Shown: positions 34,815 through 44,770, counted from the stretch's first letter. The stretch is DNA of 64,000 nucleotides from Spirosoma sp. SC4-14 (GCF_037201965.1 NZ_CP147518.1:5821001-5885000), one strand, 5' to 3'. The notes: generated by a model from the letters alone, not told the origin. Made by a program: numbers and translations.

Positions 34815-37610
34815 ATGAGCCCATTGTCGTCCATCATTCAATTTGAGTTTCGGTACCAGTTTCGACAGCCGACGTTTTACCTGTTTATCATCCTTACACT
34901 GATGCAGGGTTACTGGTCCGCCTACCGATTAGCAGAGCTTTCGGCAACGGGGAATCCGGTTACAGACGCCTATGCCGTACTGTCGTCGTTTGGGTTAGTG
35001 CTGGCTATTGTTACGGTGCTGATAGCAGGTCAGTCGCTGACCAAAGACTGGGATTTTCGGACAACGCCGTATCTGTATAGCCTGCCCATCACGAGTCGGA
35101 CACTTTTTTCGGGGCGGCTGCTGGGTTCGTATGGTACAGCTTTGGCAATTGCCAGTTTTTATTCGCTCGGCATTGTTATTCATTCTCTTATTACGCTAAC
35201 CGCCATTCCGTGGCTGGCTTTGCTCGACGGTTTCGTCCGGTTGCTGGCGCCCAATAGCTTCGTTATCGTTTGTCTTACGTTCTCACTAACCGTCTTTCTA
35301 CGAAGCATTCGGGGCGCTTACGTCAGTTTGTTTGCAGTGGCTCTTTACTTTTTGCTGGCCCAATCGAGTACATCACTTTATGCTGATTCCGACCTTAGAA
35401 CCTTGCTCGATCCATTTGGTGTCAGTCTGATTCAGGAAGCACTCGACGATATGCTATTTCTGAACGATGCCCACACATTGTTTACATTCTCCGACCTGCT
35501 CTTCATCAACCGACTCTTGTGGATTGGCATAGCGCTTGGCGTGCTGGCTCAGGCAGAATCCCAGTTTTCGTTCAATACATTCAGTCAGGCGATACCCAGT
35601 AAGCGTACCTCCGCGAAAGAGCTATCTACCCCGTCCATATCTCATTCAATACTTCCAAAGCCGCATAGCCAGTTTGGCCGATGGCAACAATTTCAGGTTC
35701 TTGTCCGGTTATCCAAATTCGCCTTTCTCAACCTCATTCGCCAACCGGCAGTACAGATTAGTGTAGGGCTATTAGCCATGCTGGCCCTGCTAACCGCTAC
35801 GATACTGACTCAGAACCCCAACTTCCCCGAGCTTCCAACAACTGCTCATCTGACGGCGCTTCGGTTGTCGATAGGCACGTTGATTGGCCTGTTTTTAGTA
35901 GTAATGACGGGCGAACTACTTTTCCAGGAACGAACCGTTGGATTCTGGTCGATTTACGACGCCCTCCCCCAGTCGAATTTTGTGCTCTTATCGGCCAAAA
36001 TTATCGCGATGGGCGGTCTGGCGCTGCTATTAACCGCCACCCTTTTTCTAACGGGCATCGGCATACAGCTTTATCAGCATTTCTATGAAATCGACTGGCG
36101 ATTATACGCATCCGATTTGCTTATGGATGGGTTTCTGCGTTACTGTCAGCTTATCATAGTAGGAGCATTGGTAGCCGTATTGCTCAACAATCGGTTCCTG
36201 AGTCATTTCGTCAATCTGATTCTCTTTGGTGCGCTTACGGTAGCCTATCAAACCTCCAGTCCGGCAGAGGCTATGTATCTGTATTCGTTCTTACCTGGTT
36301 CCTCATCCTATTCTGATTTAATCGGTTATGGAGCCAATGCGCCCCTTCGCCCGGTTTTTCATCTGATCTGGTGGAGTATGGCAGGTTTGTTCATAACACT
36401 TCTTTTCACCGTTTGGAACCGGGGCGTTTCGGATGGCTTCAGACATCGGCTCAGCCAGTGGCGGCAACAATTTTCCTGGCAACAGGTCGTGGCTATCGCC
36501 GTTTCATTTGTTGCTTTTGGAGCAGGCATCTGGCAACTAAATCACCAGTCCAGAATAGCTACAACTCCACTAAGCTACACAACTCAAACGCTACCCTATA
36601 GGTCCGTTTCGGGAAAAACCGTTCGTGTTCAGGTACAGTACCATCATCCCTATCAGGTTCGGCATATTCTGATGGCTGCCAAATCGGCCCTGATGCGAGG
36701 AGAACAGTTGTTTGGCGCTTATCCATACACATCACTCGAAATTCGCGAAACGCCATTGCAATCAGTAGCGATATGGTCGAAGCCAGGAAAAATCCAGGTA
36801 TCTGAAAAGGAAGGATGGCTGGCCGATTATCGACAACCGCAATTGCTCGATTACATTGATTATGTTGTTTCTCGGGAAGTGTTTAAACAATGGCTTGTTC
36901 ATCGACTCCATCCGGCCAAGCATTCCGGTAAAGGTTTTCTCTGTCAAAGCTTGCCCGAATATCTGGCCCTACAGGAAGTAGCACGAGGCTACGGGGCCAA
37001 GCAGTTGGCCAAACGGCTGGCTCAACGCAAAACGTTGTATGCGTCCAGTCATTACCGCAGCCATAGTACCGAAGTTTCTTTACTACAATCGGATGGCAAC
37101 GATGCGCTTGAGCGCGGTCGGGGGGCTCTGGCCTTAACCAGTATTGGACAGGTCTGGGGTGATGCGCCACTGAGTTTAACCATTGGCCAGTTCTATCGGC
37201 AGGCTATTCGCCAACCCGGTTCGGCCACGGCCACAGCGTTTTCAAACCAGCTAACTCAGCAACTTCCCGATTCGCTTCGCTACCTGAACACGTATTTACG
37301 TGATCCGGTATGGTTTGTCTACAAAATTGGGCGCGTTGCCAATATGCCTAATGGCCTGGTTGTCGAAATTGTGTCGAGCAAATGGCAGGAAAAAAAACCG
37401 GGCCAACGAACCACCCTGCCGATTAATGATCGCGTACCGGTTGCCCTGCTCGACAAAGATGGACACGAAATTTACCGACAGCTTGTCTACCCCAATCCCG
37501 ATAAACGAGATATATGGCTTCCACTACTCCCCAATGCGACGCTCGTTGCTGTCGATCCGCTCGGTGCATGGCCCGAAATGAACAAACGCGACAATTATAA
37601 AATTCTATGA
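34815..37610 (+). CDS. ABC-2 permease fused to a degenerate M1-peptidase-like domain
   Basis: 931 residues from the ATG at 34815 (MSPLSSIIQFEFRYQFRQPTF); a GTG three codons upstream is in frame. Residues 1-570 hold about twelve membrane helices in two ABC-2-type halves (first half to about 260, second from about 300 with FLNLIRQPAVQISVG, a repeat of the N-terminal start). Residues about 590-931 are soluble and follow the gluzincin M1 aminopeptidase layout seen in other Bacteroidota permease/peptidase fusions, but at the active-site positions they read VVSREVFKQWL instead of HExxHxxW, and LCQSLPEYLALQ instead of the usual E-G-x-A-E-Y. The peptidase is therefore probably dead. No ATPase gene is adjacent. 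Likely an exporter or lipoprotein-handling permease. Confidence 0.75.
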   Translation: MSPLSSIIQFEFRYQFRQPTFYLFIILTLMQGYWSAYRLAELSATGNPVTDAYAVLSSFGLVLAIVTVLIAGQSLTKDWDFRTTPYLYSLPITSRTLFSGRLLGSYGTALAIASFYSLGIVIHSLITLTAIPWLALLDGFVRLLAPNSFVIVCLTFSLTVFLRSIRGAYVSLFAVALYFLLAQSSTSLYADSDLRTLLDPFGVSLIQEALDDMLFLNDAHTLFTFSDLLFINRLLWIGIALGVLAQAESQFSFNTFSQAIPSKRTSAKELSTPSISHSILPKPHSQFGRWQQFQVLVRLSKFAFLNLIRQPAVQISVGLLAMLALLTATILTQNPNFPELPTTAHLTALRLSIGTLIGLFLVVMTGELLFQERTVGFWSIYDALPQSNFVLLSAKIIAMGGLALLLTATLFLTGIGIQLYQHFYEIDWRLYASDLLMDGFLRYCQLIIVGALVAVLLNNRFLSHFVNLILFGALTVAYQTSSPAEAMYLYSFLPGSSSYSDLIGYGANAPLRPVFHLIWWSMAGLFITLLFTVWNRGVSDGFRHRLSQWRQQFSWQQVVAIAVSFVAFGAGIWQLNHQSRIATTPLSYTTQTLPYRSVSGKTVRVQVQYHHPYQVRHILMAAKSALMRGEQLFGAYPYTSLEIRETPLQSVAIWSKPGKIQVSEKEGWLADYRQPQLLDYIDYVVSREVFKQWLVHRLHPAKHSGKGFLCQSLPEYLALQEVARGYGAKQLAKRLAQRKTLYASSHYRSHSTEVSLLQSDGNDALERGRGALALTSIGQVWGDAPLSLTIGQFYRQAIRQPGSATATAFSNQLTQQLPDSLRYLNTYLRDPVWFVYKIGRVANMPNGLVVEIVSSKWQEKKPGQRTTLPINDRVPVALLDKDGHEIYRQLVYPNPDKRDIWLPLLPNATLVAVDPLGAWPEMNKRDNYKIL

Positions 37611-37711
37611 ATAAGCTATAATTATTCCTAAATTCCGCGCCTACACCTTTATCATTCATCGATTAATGACCATTTTTCAGTATTTTCGTTGGCTGTTAAT
37701 GTCCTTCTTCT

Positions 37712-40693
37712 ATGAATCGCTTCAATCAACTGCTACTCTGCTTACTAACCTCCATTTCAGTATTTGCCCAGTCGCCGAAACGGCCACTTACTGCCGCCGA
37801 CTATGACCGTTGGCAAACCGTCAGGTCGGAAAAAATCTCGGACGATGGTCGCTGGATTGCTTATCAGATCGACCCGCAGGAGGGCGACGGCCGCCTGGAA
37901 GTTACCAGCACCGCTGGTCCTGTCTCCAGTCGCACCCGCTATGTTTTTCCGCGCGGCTACATGGCTCAGTTTACGCCCGATAGTAAATTTCTGGTCATGA
38001 AGCTTAAAGCTCCGGCCGCCGATACGAAAAAAGCGAAACTGAAAAAGAAGAAACCCGACGAGATGCCTAAGGATAGTCTGCTGGCATTGAACCTGGCAAC
38101 GGGTAAAGCCACCAAATTCCCGAATGTTAAATCCTGCGCATTTGGAAAAGATTCGGGTTCCTGGCTGGCTATTTTGCAGGACCGCAAAGACGCTCGTGAA
38201 TCGGGCTCCGCAAAATCCACAGCGAAGAGCGATACGCTGCTGCCGTCGGCTCCGGTTTCGACCACAACCATAGCTACGCGCAAAGGCCCGGTCAAAAAGC
38301 CCAAAGGCGACGACCTGGTTCTGCTAAACATGGCCGATGGCACCCGTAAAACCGTACGCTATGTCTCCAACGTGGCTGTGTCAGACAACGGTCATGCCGT
38401 TTTCTATAGTAAAGAATCGGCTAACGATTCGTTGAAAACAGGCGACGCTGCCGTGCCAGGCGTATTTCTGTTTAACACAACTACTGGCCAGACAGCACTG
38501 ATCGACACGAGTTCGAAGCGGAAGATTTATAAAGGGCTGGCCGTCGACAAAACCGGCGATCAGTTGGTCTGGATGGCTTCTGCCGATAGTGCCGGTGCCG
38601 ATGTGAAAGTCTTTTCGCTATATTATAAAAACCTGGCACCAGTCGCTTCGGCCAAAGGCAAACGCAGCAAAACCCCTGTTGCTGAACCTCCCTTTCGGGT
38701 GCTGGCCGATACGCTGACCAGCGCGCTACCCAAAGGCTGGTCGGTCAATGAGTTTCGGGAGCCGAAATTTGCCGATGATGGCAAACGACTCTACTTCTCG
38801 ACCTCGCCCATTCCGCCAAAACCAACGAAAGATACCCTCACACCCGACGACGAAAAAGTGCGGATGGACATCTGGACCTGGAAAGATACACGTCTTCAGC
38901 CCATGCAGCAGCGTCGGCTGAAAGAAGAAAAAGAACGCGGTTATCTGACCATTTATGATTTCACCTCAGGAAAAGTGATTCCAATTGCCAATCGCGAGAT
39001 AGCAACAGTTACTTTCGATCCGGAGAAAAGTACCCGATACCTACTTGGGCTTAGCGATCTGCCTTATCAGATTCAATCATCGTGGGACCCTGGCCATACC
39101 GATCTCTATTTGATTGATACCCAAACCGGCGAGAAAAAACGAATTGCGAACGACATCATGGCATCGCAGCCAAAACTGTCGCCCGAAGGAAAGTATGCCT
39201 ACTGGTTCGATGAGAGTGATTCGTTGTGGCGAGCCTGGTCAATAGCCGATGGCAAGCGCATCGACCTGACTCGTGGACTACCCAGTAAGTTTTTCGACGA
39301 GGAGCACGATACACCTAATCTACCAGGCTCGTATGGATCGGCAGGCTGGACCAGTGGCGATAAATACGTATGGCTCTACGACCGCTACGACATCTGGCAA
39401 ATAGACCCGACGGGCCACGAAAAACCCGTTAATCTCACCATGGGCTGGGGGCGTAAAAATAAAATCCGACTCCGTCGCGCTGATCTCGACAACGATGAAG
39501 TTCGGGGACGGTTTTCGGCCGAAAAAGCCATTGATCCCCAACACGAGTTGTTCCTGACGGGCATTTGGGAAAGCGACAAAACCACCGGTATCCTAAAAAA
39601 CAAAAACGGTCTGGCAGCTTCAGAACCAAGTGTACTAACACGTAGCAATCACCGGTATGCGGGTCTGAACAAAGCGAAAAATGCACCCGTTCTCACCTTT
39701 TATCGGGGCAATTTTCAGGAGCCAACGAATTTGTATCAGACCGACACTACGCTGGCTACGCCGGTTCAGCTTACCCACGCCAACCCGCAGCAGGACAGCA
39801 TTAGCTGGGGAAGTGTTGAACTGGTAAGCTGGCTGGGTACCAATGGCGTTAAGCTGGAAGGGCTGCTCTTCAAACCCGAAGGGTTCAACCGCAACGGCGG
39901 CCCGGCCCAAAAGAAATACCCCATGCTGACGTATTTCTACGAACGTAATGCCGAAACGCTGAACGATTATCGGGTTCCGGCACCGAGTCGGTCAACAATC
40001 AACATTCCCTACTGTGTTTCGAATGGCTATCTGGTTTTCGTACCCGATATTGTTTATACAACCGGTCAACCGGGGCCAAATGCCTACGATTGTATTGTGC
40101 CGGGTGTATTGAGCCTGATCGATAAGGGTTTTGTTGACCGCGACCGGATCGGAATTCAGGGGCAAAGCTGGGGTGGTTATCAGACGGCCTACGTAATTAC
40201 CCGCACCAACCTGTTCCGGGCGGCCGAAGCCGGTGCTCCCGTAGCGAACATGACGTCGGCTTATGGTGGTATTCGCTGGGAAACGGGTCTGGTTCGGCAG
40301 TTTCAGTACGAGAAAACACAAAGTCGTATTGGCGGTACGCTCTGGGAAAAACCGATGAATTACATCGAAAACTCTCCGCTTTTCTTCGCCAACCGAATTC
40401 AGACTCCGTTGATGATGACGCATAATGACGCCGATGGTGCCGTACCCTGGTATCAGGGCATCGAATTGTTCTCGGCGCTACGCCGTCTGAATAAACCTGT
40501 ATGGATGCTGGTTTACAATGGCGAAGGCCATAACCTCACACACCGCCACAATGCCAAAGACCTGAGCATCCGGCTTTATCAGTTTTTCGACTATTATTTA
40601 AAAGATGCGCCCCTACCGCTCTGGATGAAAGAAGGGCGGTCGGCCGTTGAAAAAGATCGTGGCGAAATGAAGTACGAAGTAGACAAGCATTAA
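37712..40693 (+). CDS. S9 family peptidase, second copy
   Basis: 993 residues with a signal peptide (to about SVFAQ, residue 19). A long beta-propeller part (about 30-690) contains a Lys-rich insert near residues 103-115 and a Thr/Ser/Lys-rich insert near 170-200. The catalytic domain has RIGIQGQSWGGYQTAYV (Ser about 819), THNDADGAVPWYQG (Asp) and YNGEGHNLTHR (His), a complete alpha/beta-hydrolase triad. The GQSWGG motif is common in the Bacteroidota S9 group that is distinct from classic DPP IV. It shares domain order but little close sequence with the S9 peptidase at 7522. Expected to cleave peptides in the periplasm. Three hairpins follow its stop. Confidence 0.9.
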   Translation: MNRFNQLLLCLLTSISVFAQSPKRPLTAADYDRWQTVRSEKISDDGRWIAYQIDPQEGDGRLEVTSTAGPVSSRTRYVFPRGYMAQFTPDSKFLVMKLKAPAADTKKAKLKKKKPDEMPKDSLLALNLATGKATKFPNVKSCAFGKDSGSWLAILQDRKDARESGSAKSTAKSDTLLPSAPVSTTTIATRKGPVKKPKGDDLVLLNMADGTRKTVRYVSNVAVSDNGHAVFYSKESANDSLKTGDAAVPGVFLFNTTTGQTALIDTSSKRKIYKGLAVDKTGDQLVWMASADSAGADVKVFSLYYKNLAPVASAKGKRSKTPVAEPPFRVLADTLTSALPKGWSVNEFREPKFADDGKRLYFSTSPIPPKPTKDTLTPDDEKVRMDIWTWKDTRLQPMQQRRLKEEKERGYLTIYDFTSGKVIPIANREIATVTFDPEKSTRYLLGLSDLPYQIQSSWDPGHTDLYLIDTQTGEKKRIANDIMASQPKLSPEGKYAYWFDESDSLWRAWSIADGKRIDLTRGLPSKFFDEEHDTPNLPGSYGSAGWTSGDKYVWLYDRYDIWQIDPTGHEKPVNLTMGWGRKNKIRLRRADLDNDEVRGRFSAEKAIDPQHELFLTGIWESDKTTGILKNKNGLAASEPSVLTRSNHRYAGLNKAKNAPVLTFYRGNFQEPTNLYQTDTTLATPVQLTHANPQQDSISWGSVELVSWLGTNGVKLEGLLFKPEGFNRNGGPAQKKYPMLTYFYERNAETLNDYRVPAPSRSTINIPYCVSNGYLVFVPDIVYTTGQPGPNAYDCIVPGVLSLIDKGFVDRDRIGIQGQSWGGYQTAYVITRTNLFRAAEAGAPVANMTSAYGGIRWETGLVRQFQYEKTQSRIGGTLWEKPMNYIENSPLFFANRIQTPLMMTHNDADGAVPWYQGIELFSALRRLNKPVWMLVYNGEGHNLTHRHNAKDLSIRLYQFFDYYLKDAPLPLWMKEGRSAVEKDRGEMKYEVDKH

Positions 40694-40702
40694 GCAATAG
40701 TA

Positions 40703-40771
40703 AATAGCCATCGGTCATTTGTCATTGGGGCTTAGAACGCGATTTCCAATGACGAATGACCGATGGCTATT
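40703..40771. repeat. Near-perfect 26-bp inverted repeat
   Basis: Arms 40703-40728 and 40746-40771 pair over 26 bp with one mismatch and a 17-nt loop. The arm contains TCATTTGTCATTGG, a variant of the word also present in hairpins at 25458 and 53914. Confidence 0.75.
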
Positions 40772-40773
40772 TT

Positions 40774-40811
40774 GCAAACAGAGCCGGATTTGTTTGTCCG
40801 GCTCTGTTTGC
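40774..40811. terminator. Rho-independent terminator
   Basis: A perfect 15-bp G+C-rich stem (40774-40788 with 40797-40811) and 8-nt loop, followed by TTTAAAAA. It ends the S9 peptidase transcript and, read the other way, has an A/T-rich flank too. Confidence 0.8.
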
Positions 40812-40835
40812 TTTTAAAAACTGGTTGAGTCAATG

Positions 40836-40863
40836 GTTGAGCCTAGTATTCACTAGGCTCAAC
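40836..40863. terminator. Third hairpin in the convergent gap
   Basis: A perfect 12-bp stem (40836-40847 with 40852-40863) closing a 4-nt loop, 15 bp beyond the stop of the DUF1573 gene on the opposite strand. It probably terminates that gene. Confidence 0.7.
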
Positions 40864-40877
40864 GACTAACTTCTGTT

Positions 40878-41270
40878 TTATTGCGCCGAAGCTCCTTCTT
40901 TCACCACCTCTCCTTTAATATACAGCGTCTGCATTCCGCCTTCGGCGTTCGATTCGACCGTTACGGTTTTGTTGAAAGCACCTGATGCAGCCGCATTGAA
41001 CGTAGCCTTGATCGTTCCCGATTGCCCCGGCATAATCGGCTCTTTGGGATAGTCAACGCCCGTACAGCCACAGGAGCCTTTTGCATAATTGATGACGAGC
41101 GGCAACTCTCCTTTATTTTTGAACGAGAACTCAGCCGTTACGGGTTTTCCCTGAACAATACGGCCAAAATCGTGGGTCGACTTGCTCCAGTTAAATACAG
41201 CAGCAGGCACCGTCATGGCAACAGAAGCCATCAACACAATCAGCGATCCAAAAAATAGTATCCGTTTCAT
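40878..41270 (-). CDS. DUF1573 exported protein
   Basis: 130 residues from the ATG at 41270 (MKRILFFGSLIVLM); a TTG two codons upstream is also in frame. Signal peptide to about PAAVF. The rest is the DUF1573 immunoglobulin-like fold: FNWSKSTHDFGRIVQGKPVTAEFSFKNKGELPLVI, then NYAKGSCGCTGVDYPKEPIMPGQSG with the conserved C-G-C motif and IKATFNAA. This small beta-sandwich is very common in Bacteroidota, often in many copies per genome, and its role is unknown; a cell-envelope binding function is assumed. Confidence 0.88.
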   Translation of the reverse strand: MKRILFFGSLIVLMASVAMTVPAAVFNWSKSTHDFGRIVQGKPVTAEFSFKNKGELPLVINYAKGSCGCTGVDYPKEPIMPGQSGTIKATFNAAASGAFNKTVTVESNAEGGMQTLYIKGEVVKEGASAQ

Positions 41271-41396
41271 AAGCAAATTGGTTTGATAAGGTTTGTAGTT
41301 TATTCGTCTTTTCTGAACGACATGGCAAACCTAGCGATCCTTTGCTACCCCCTCTGTTAAACAGTCGCTAACGTTTGTTAATGAGTTGTTAACAAG

Positions 41397-41426
41397 TTGC
41401 GCACAAGCGGCAAAAACCTATCTTTG
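41397..41426 (+). promoter_or_regulatory. Predicted promoter of the two-component operon
   Basis: TTG at 41397-41399, 19-bp spacer, TATCTTTG at 41419-41426; a good match to the Bacteroidota consensus, about 55 bp upstream of the kinase start. Confidence 0.65.
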
Positions 41427-41481
41427 ACTAGCCAAACGATTACACTTTCTGCCATTTTTCAGGCACAAACCCTATCCAAAC

Positions 41482-42771
41482 ATGGCACGCCTTCGCCTGC
41501 TGGTTGTTTTATCGGTATTGTCCATTATTGGCATTCTGACCATGCAAGCCATCTGGGTACGCAATGCCTACGCCCTGCGCGAACGCCAGTTTCGGCAATC
41601 AGCATTTATTGCCCTACAGGATGTAGCCGACGAAGTAGCCCGACTCAACCGCTTTACGTTGAACCGGTATGCCGTCACCCAGCTCTCTGCCGACTATTTC
41701 ATTGTCAATACCGATGCGCCCATCGACCCCGTTACACTGGAAGGATTTATTCAGAAATCGCTCCAGCAACATAACCTCATCACCGACTACGAATATGGTA
41801 TATACAACTGCGAAACCGACCGCATGGTCTACGGAGCGTATGTCAGCACGGGTGGTACGGCTATTTCGAAAACGAAAAACCTGCCTAAATTTCCCCGATA
41901 CACCTATTATTTCGGTATCCGGTTTCCGCACCAGTCGGGTTTTATTGCGGGCCAACTGAATGGCTGGGTATGGTCGACGGTTGTGGTTTTACTAGTCGTG
42001 ACCATCTTCGGCTATACGCTGATTGTGGTGCTGCGGCAACGTCGGTTAACCGAAGTGCAGCGCGATTTCATCAATAATATCACACACGAACTTCAAACCC
42101 CCGTTTCTACTATCCGCGTAGCCGCCGATGTGCTCCAGTCCGACGCCATTCTTTCCCAACCCGATCGGCTCAAACAATATGCCCGTGTTCTGGGCGAAGA
42201 AAGTCGGCGGCTGCAACATCAGGTAAACAGCGTGCTGCAACTGGCCCGGTCGCAACGTACGGGCTTCGTTCTCAACAAAACCGATGTCGATCTGCACAAA
42301 CTGATGGAAACCGCTGCGCTGGCATCGGCCCCTTCTGTATCGCTCGACTTACGGGCACCCAACGCGCATATACTGGCCGATCACTATCATCTGGAAACGA
42401 TTCTGAACAACCTGATCGACAATGCGCTGAAATATTGCGACACATCGCCCGACGTAGTACTGCACACCCGCCAGGAAGGCGATAAACTCGTTTGGTCGGT
42501 CAGCGACAATGGCATCGGTATTGCGCCCGAATACCATAAGGCAGTTTTCCGGCAATTTTTTCGGGTACCCTCCGGGCATACTCATAACGTGAAGGGGTTT
42601 GGCCTGGGGCTGTACTATGTTGGGCAGGTTATTCGTGCCCATAAATGGCACCTGAAACTGACCAGTGCGCCGGGCCAGGGTAGTGTGTTTAGCGTTACAT
42701 CGCCCCTCCTGACCAGTCTGAATAAGACCGGTCGAACCGAATCGACCCCTACCGGAACCGTTTTTCGCTAA
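41482..42771 (+). CDS. Sensor histidine kinase
   Basis: 429 residues. Two membrane helices (about 7-27 and 164-186) frame a periplasmic sensor domain of about 135 residues (ADEVARLNRFTLNRYAVTQLSADYF ...), with no HAMP domain after the second helix. HisKA box DFINNITHELQTPVSTIRVAADVL has the phospho-acceptor His202, and the ATPase domain shows NLIDNALKYCD (N), SDNGIGIAPEYHKAVFRQFFRV (G1/F) and GFGLGLYYV (G2). It shares the operon with the OmpR-type regulator that starts 18 bp downstream. This kinase/regulator order and the ILTMQAIWV start are typical of Bacteroidota envelope-stress or polymer-sensing systems, but the ligand is unknown. Confidence 0.9.
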   Translation: MARLRLLVVLSVLSIIGILTMQAIWVRNAYALRERQFRQSAFIALQDVADEVARLNRFTLNRYAVTQLSADYFIVNTDAPIDPVTLEGFIQKSLQQHNLITDYEYGIYNCETDRMVYGAYVSTGGTAISKTKNLPKFPRYTYYFGIRFPHQSGFIAGQLNGWVWSTVVVLLVVTIFGYTLIVVLRQRRLTEVQRDFINNITHELQTPVSTIRVAADVLQSDAILSQPDRLKQYARVLGEESRRLQHQVNSVLQLARSQRTGFVLNKTDVDLHKLMETAALASAPSVSLDLRAPNAHILADHYHLETILNNLIDNALKYCDTSPDVVLHTRQEGDKLVWSVSDNGIGIAPEYHKAVFRQFFRVPSGHTHNVKGFGLGLYYVGQVIRAHKWHLKLTSAPGQGSVFSVTSPLLTSLNKTGRTESTPTGTVFR

Positions 42772-42789
42772 TTCACTCGTTCACTGCCG

Positions 42790-43458
42790 ATGCCCGCCCG
42801 TATTCTGTTTGTTGAAGATGATGTCAATCTAGGTTTCGTGATCCGCGATACGCTGGAAAACGTACCGTTTCTGGTTACACATTGTACCAATGGTTCCGAT
42901 GCCTGGGCCGTTTTTCAGGCAGGTTCCTATGACTTGTGTTTGCTTGATGTGATGCTCCCACAGACCGACGGCTTTGCGCTGGCCCGACAAATTCGGGCCG
43001 TAAATACGCAGATACCGATTTTGTTCCTGAGTGCGCTGACCAATAAAACAGACCGCCTGGAAGGCCTTCGGCTTGGGGCCGACGACTATCTGACTAAACC
43101 CTTCAGCATTGAAGAGCTAATCTTGAAAATCAATGTATTTCTGCGCCGTACGGGTAACCATGCCGATCGCCCATCGTCGGCGGCTCCTCTGCTCGACCGG
43201 CAAAATCTAACCCTTCACCTGAATGGACAGTCGCAGATACTGACCCACCGTGAAGCCGATGTGATGGCTTATTTACTTGAGCGCCCAAACACGCTTGTTC
43301 GTCGCGACGAACTGCTGCGGGCCGTGTGGGGCGATGACGATTACTTTATGGGCCGTAGTCTCGATGTATTCATTTCCAGACTCCGTAAACGGCTGGCCCA
43401 GGCCCCTGACATCCGTATAGAAAATGTGCATGGTGTAGGATTCCTTTTACGGCGCTAA
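42790..43458 (+). CDS. OmpR-family response regulator
   Basis: 222 residues. Receiver domain 1-118: acidic pair E9-D10-D11, phospho-acceptor Asp53 in LCLLDVMLPQTDGF, Thr/Ser at FLSALT and Lys in DDYLTKPFS. The winged-helix Trans_reg_C domain follows from about 130 (LTHREADVMAYLLERPNTLVRRDELLRAVWGDDDYFMGRSLDVFISRLRKRL), with the GVGFLLR end. Partner of the kinase 18 bp upstream; together they form an operon from the promoter at 41397. Confidence 0.93.
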   Translation: MPARILFVEDDVNLGFVIRDTLENVPFLVTHCTNGSDAWAVFQAGSYDLCLLDVMLPQTDGFALARQIRAVNTQIPILFLSALTNKTDRLEGLRLGADDYLTKPFSIEELILKINVFLRRTGNHADRPSSAAPLLDRQNLTLHLNGQSQILTHREADVMAYLLERPNTLVRRDELLRAVWGDDDYFMGRSLDVFISRLRKRLAQAPDIRIENVHGVGFLLRR

Positions 43459-43496
43459 TCATGTAGATTGCAGGCTATTTTTTTCATAAAACCTGT

Positions 43497-44600
43497 ATGA
43501 ATTACCGTCTATCTGCCATCCTCTTAACCACACTAGTCCTCTCCTATGGCTGTAAAACGGCCAAACTACCAACAGCTTCTGCCACGGCCCAGATAACCGA
43601 AGAAGGACTCCTGAATTGTTTCGCTCCCGGCACGTCGCTCAATGGACAGCCCGTCTGGTGCGAAGCATCGGCCGCATTGTTCGACGGGAAAAACGTGTTG
43701 TTTGCCAACGATAAAGATATGCCTGCTGGTCAGAGCCCGGTATTTGAGAAAACACCGGCATCGCTCAGCGATTCAACCCAGGCTCCAACGTATCTGACGC
43801 AATCGGCTTTTGTATCGGCCCGGAAATACGAAGATTTTGCGCAAACGCCCGATAAAAAGTTCGTGCTGTTGACTACCGCTTTCGACCGGATCAAGCCTGG
43901 TAGCCACGACTGGGATAGTTACAATACCATTCTTTACTGGCCTAATGGCAACCCGGAGCACCCAATTGTGCTGGCGCCAGATGATACCAGTCGCACGTCT
44001 ATCGGCTATCGCCAGCGAATTGCGCAGGTATTGGCTACCGATGAATTTCCGGGCGCTATACCCTATTTCAAAATTGAGGGACTGGCCGCAACCGATAACC
44101 AGTTGTTGTTCGGTATTCGGGAAGAAGGAAAATCATACAGCGATTTTAAGCATCGCGTCAAAGTCATCAGTGTTTCGTATCGAATTGAGCACATCGGCAA
44201 CACCGACCGTATCCGACTCGCCAACGACTGGAAGCTCATTGCCGATTTCGATCCGGCCAAAGCCGAGCCAACACTACCCCAACCGCTGGCCCTGTCGAGT
44301 CTGGAATACGATCCGCAACGGAAACGCTTCTGGATGCTTACCTCCTTCGAATCCAACAGCCAGCTCGACGCTTATTTGTGGACCATTTCGCCCGACGATC
44401 TGTATGCCAACAAACCATTCACGCTTGTGCGGGATAGTCAGGGGCAACTGCTCCATTTTAACCACAAAGCCGAAGATCTGACCCCGCTCGACAATCACCG
44501 TCTGCTGCTTATCCACGACGACGACCGTATACGCACAACCGTAGGCTCACGCACGCGCCAACCCCATCAGGCCGCTTATACCATTGTTACGGTGAAGTAG
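43497..44600 (+). CDS. Lipoprotein with beta-propeller-like domain
   Basis: 367 residues with a lipoprotein signal (MNYRLSAILLTTLVLSYGC, lipobox SYGC, Cys19). The remaining sequence is all-beta with repeated blade-like blocks: FDGKNVLFANDKDMP, KKFVLLTTAFDRIKPGSHDWDSYN, IPYFKIEGLAATDNQLLFGIREEGKSY, SLEYDPQRKRFWMLTSFES, HFNHKAEDLTPLDNHRLLLIHDDD. This resembles DUF3616/phytase-like or SdiA-regulated propeller proteins, which may bind phosphate esters or glycans; I am not certain of the family. It directly follows the two-component operon (38-bp gap) and may be co-transcribed. Confidence 0.65.
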   Translation: MNYRLSAILLTTLVLSYGCKTAKLPTASATAQITEEGLLNCFAPGTSLNGQPVWCEASAALFDGKNVLFANDKDMPAGQSPVFEKTPASLSDSTQAPTYLTQSAFVSARKYEDFAQTPDKKFVLLTTAFDRIKPGSHDWDSYNTILYWPNGNPEHPIVLAPDDTSRTSIGYRQRIAQVLATDEFPGAIPYFKIEGLAATDNQLLFGIREEGKSYSDFKHRVKVISVSYRIEHIGNTDRIRLANDWKLIADFDPAKAEPTLPQPLALSSLEYDPQRKRFWMLTSFESNSQLDAYLWTISPDDLYANKPFTLVRDSQGQLLHFNHKAEDLTPLDNHRLLLIHDDDRIRTTVGSRTRQPHQAAYTIVTVK

Positions 44601-44700
44601 TACAGGACTTTCGCCCCAAGCCGTGCCAGCGTACAACGTACCGTGGTTAATTTGCGCGTAGGGAGAAAACCGTGGCACGGCTTGGGGCGAAAGTCCTGTA
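44601..44700. repeat. 28-bp perfect inverted repeat at the left edge of the RHS array
   Basis: Arms 44601-44628 and 44673-44700 are perfectly complementary over 28 bp, with a 44-nt loop. It begins directly after the lipoprotein stop and ends 70 bp before the first array gene. It could be a terminator for the lipoprotein gene or a small palindromic element marking the array edge; no further copy is visible in this window. Confidence 0.75.
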
Positions 44701-44770
44701 GTAGTTGCATAAACAATGCCCACTCGTCAGCAATTGCATCGCGGATGAGTATTTATAAACTGGCCAAAAA

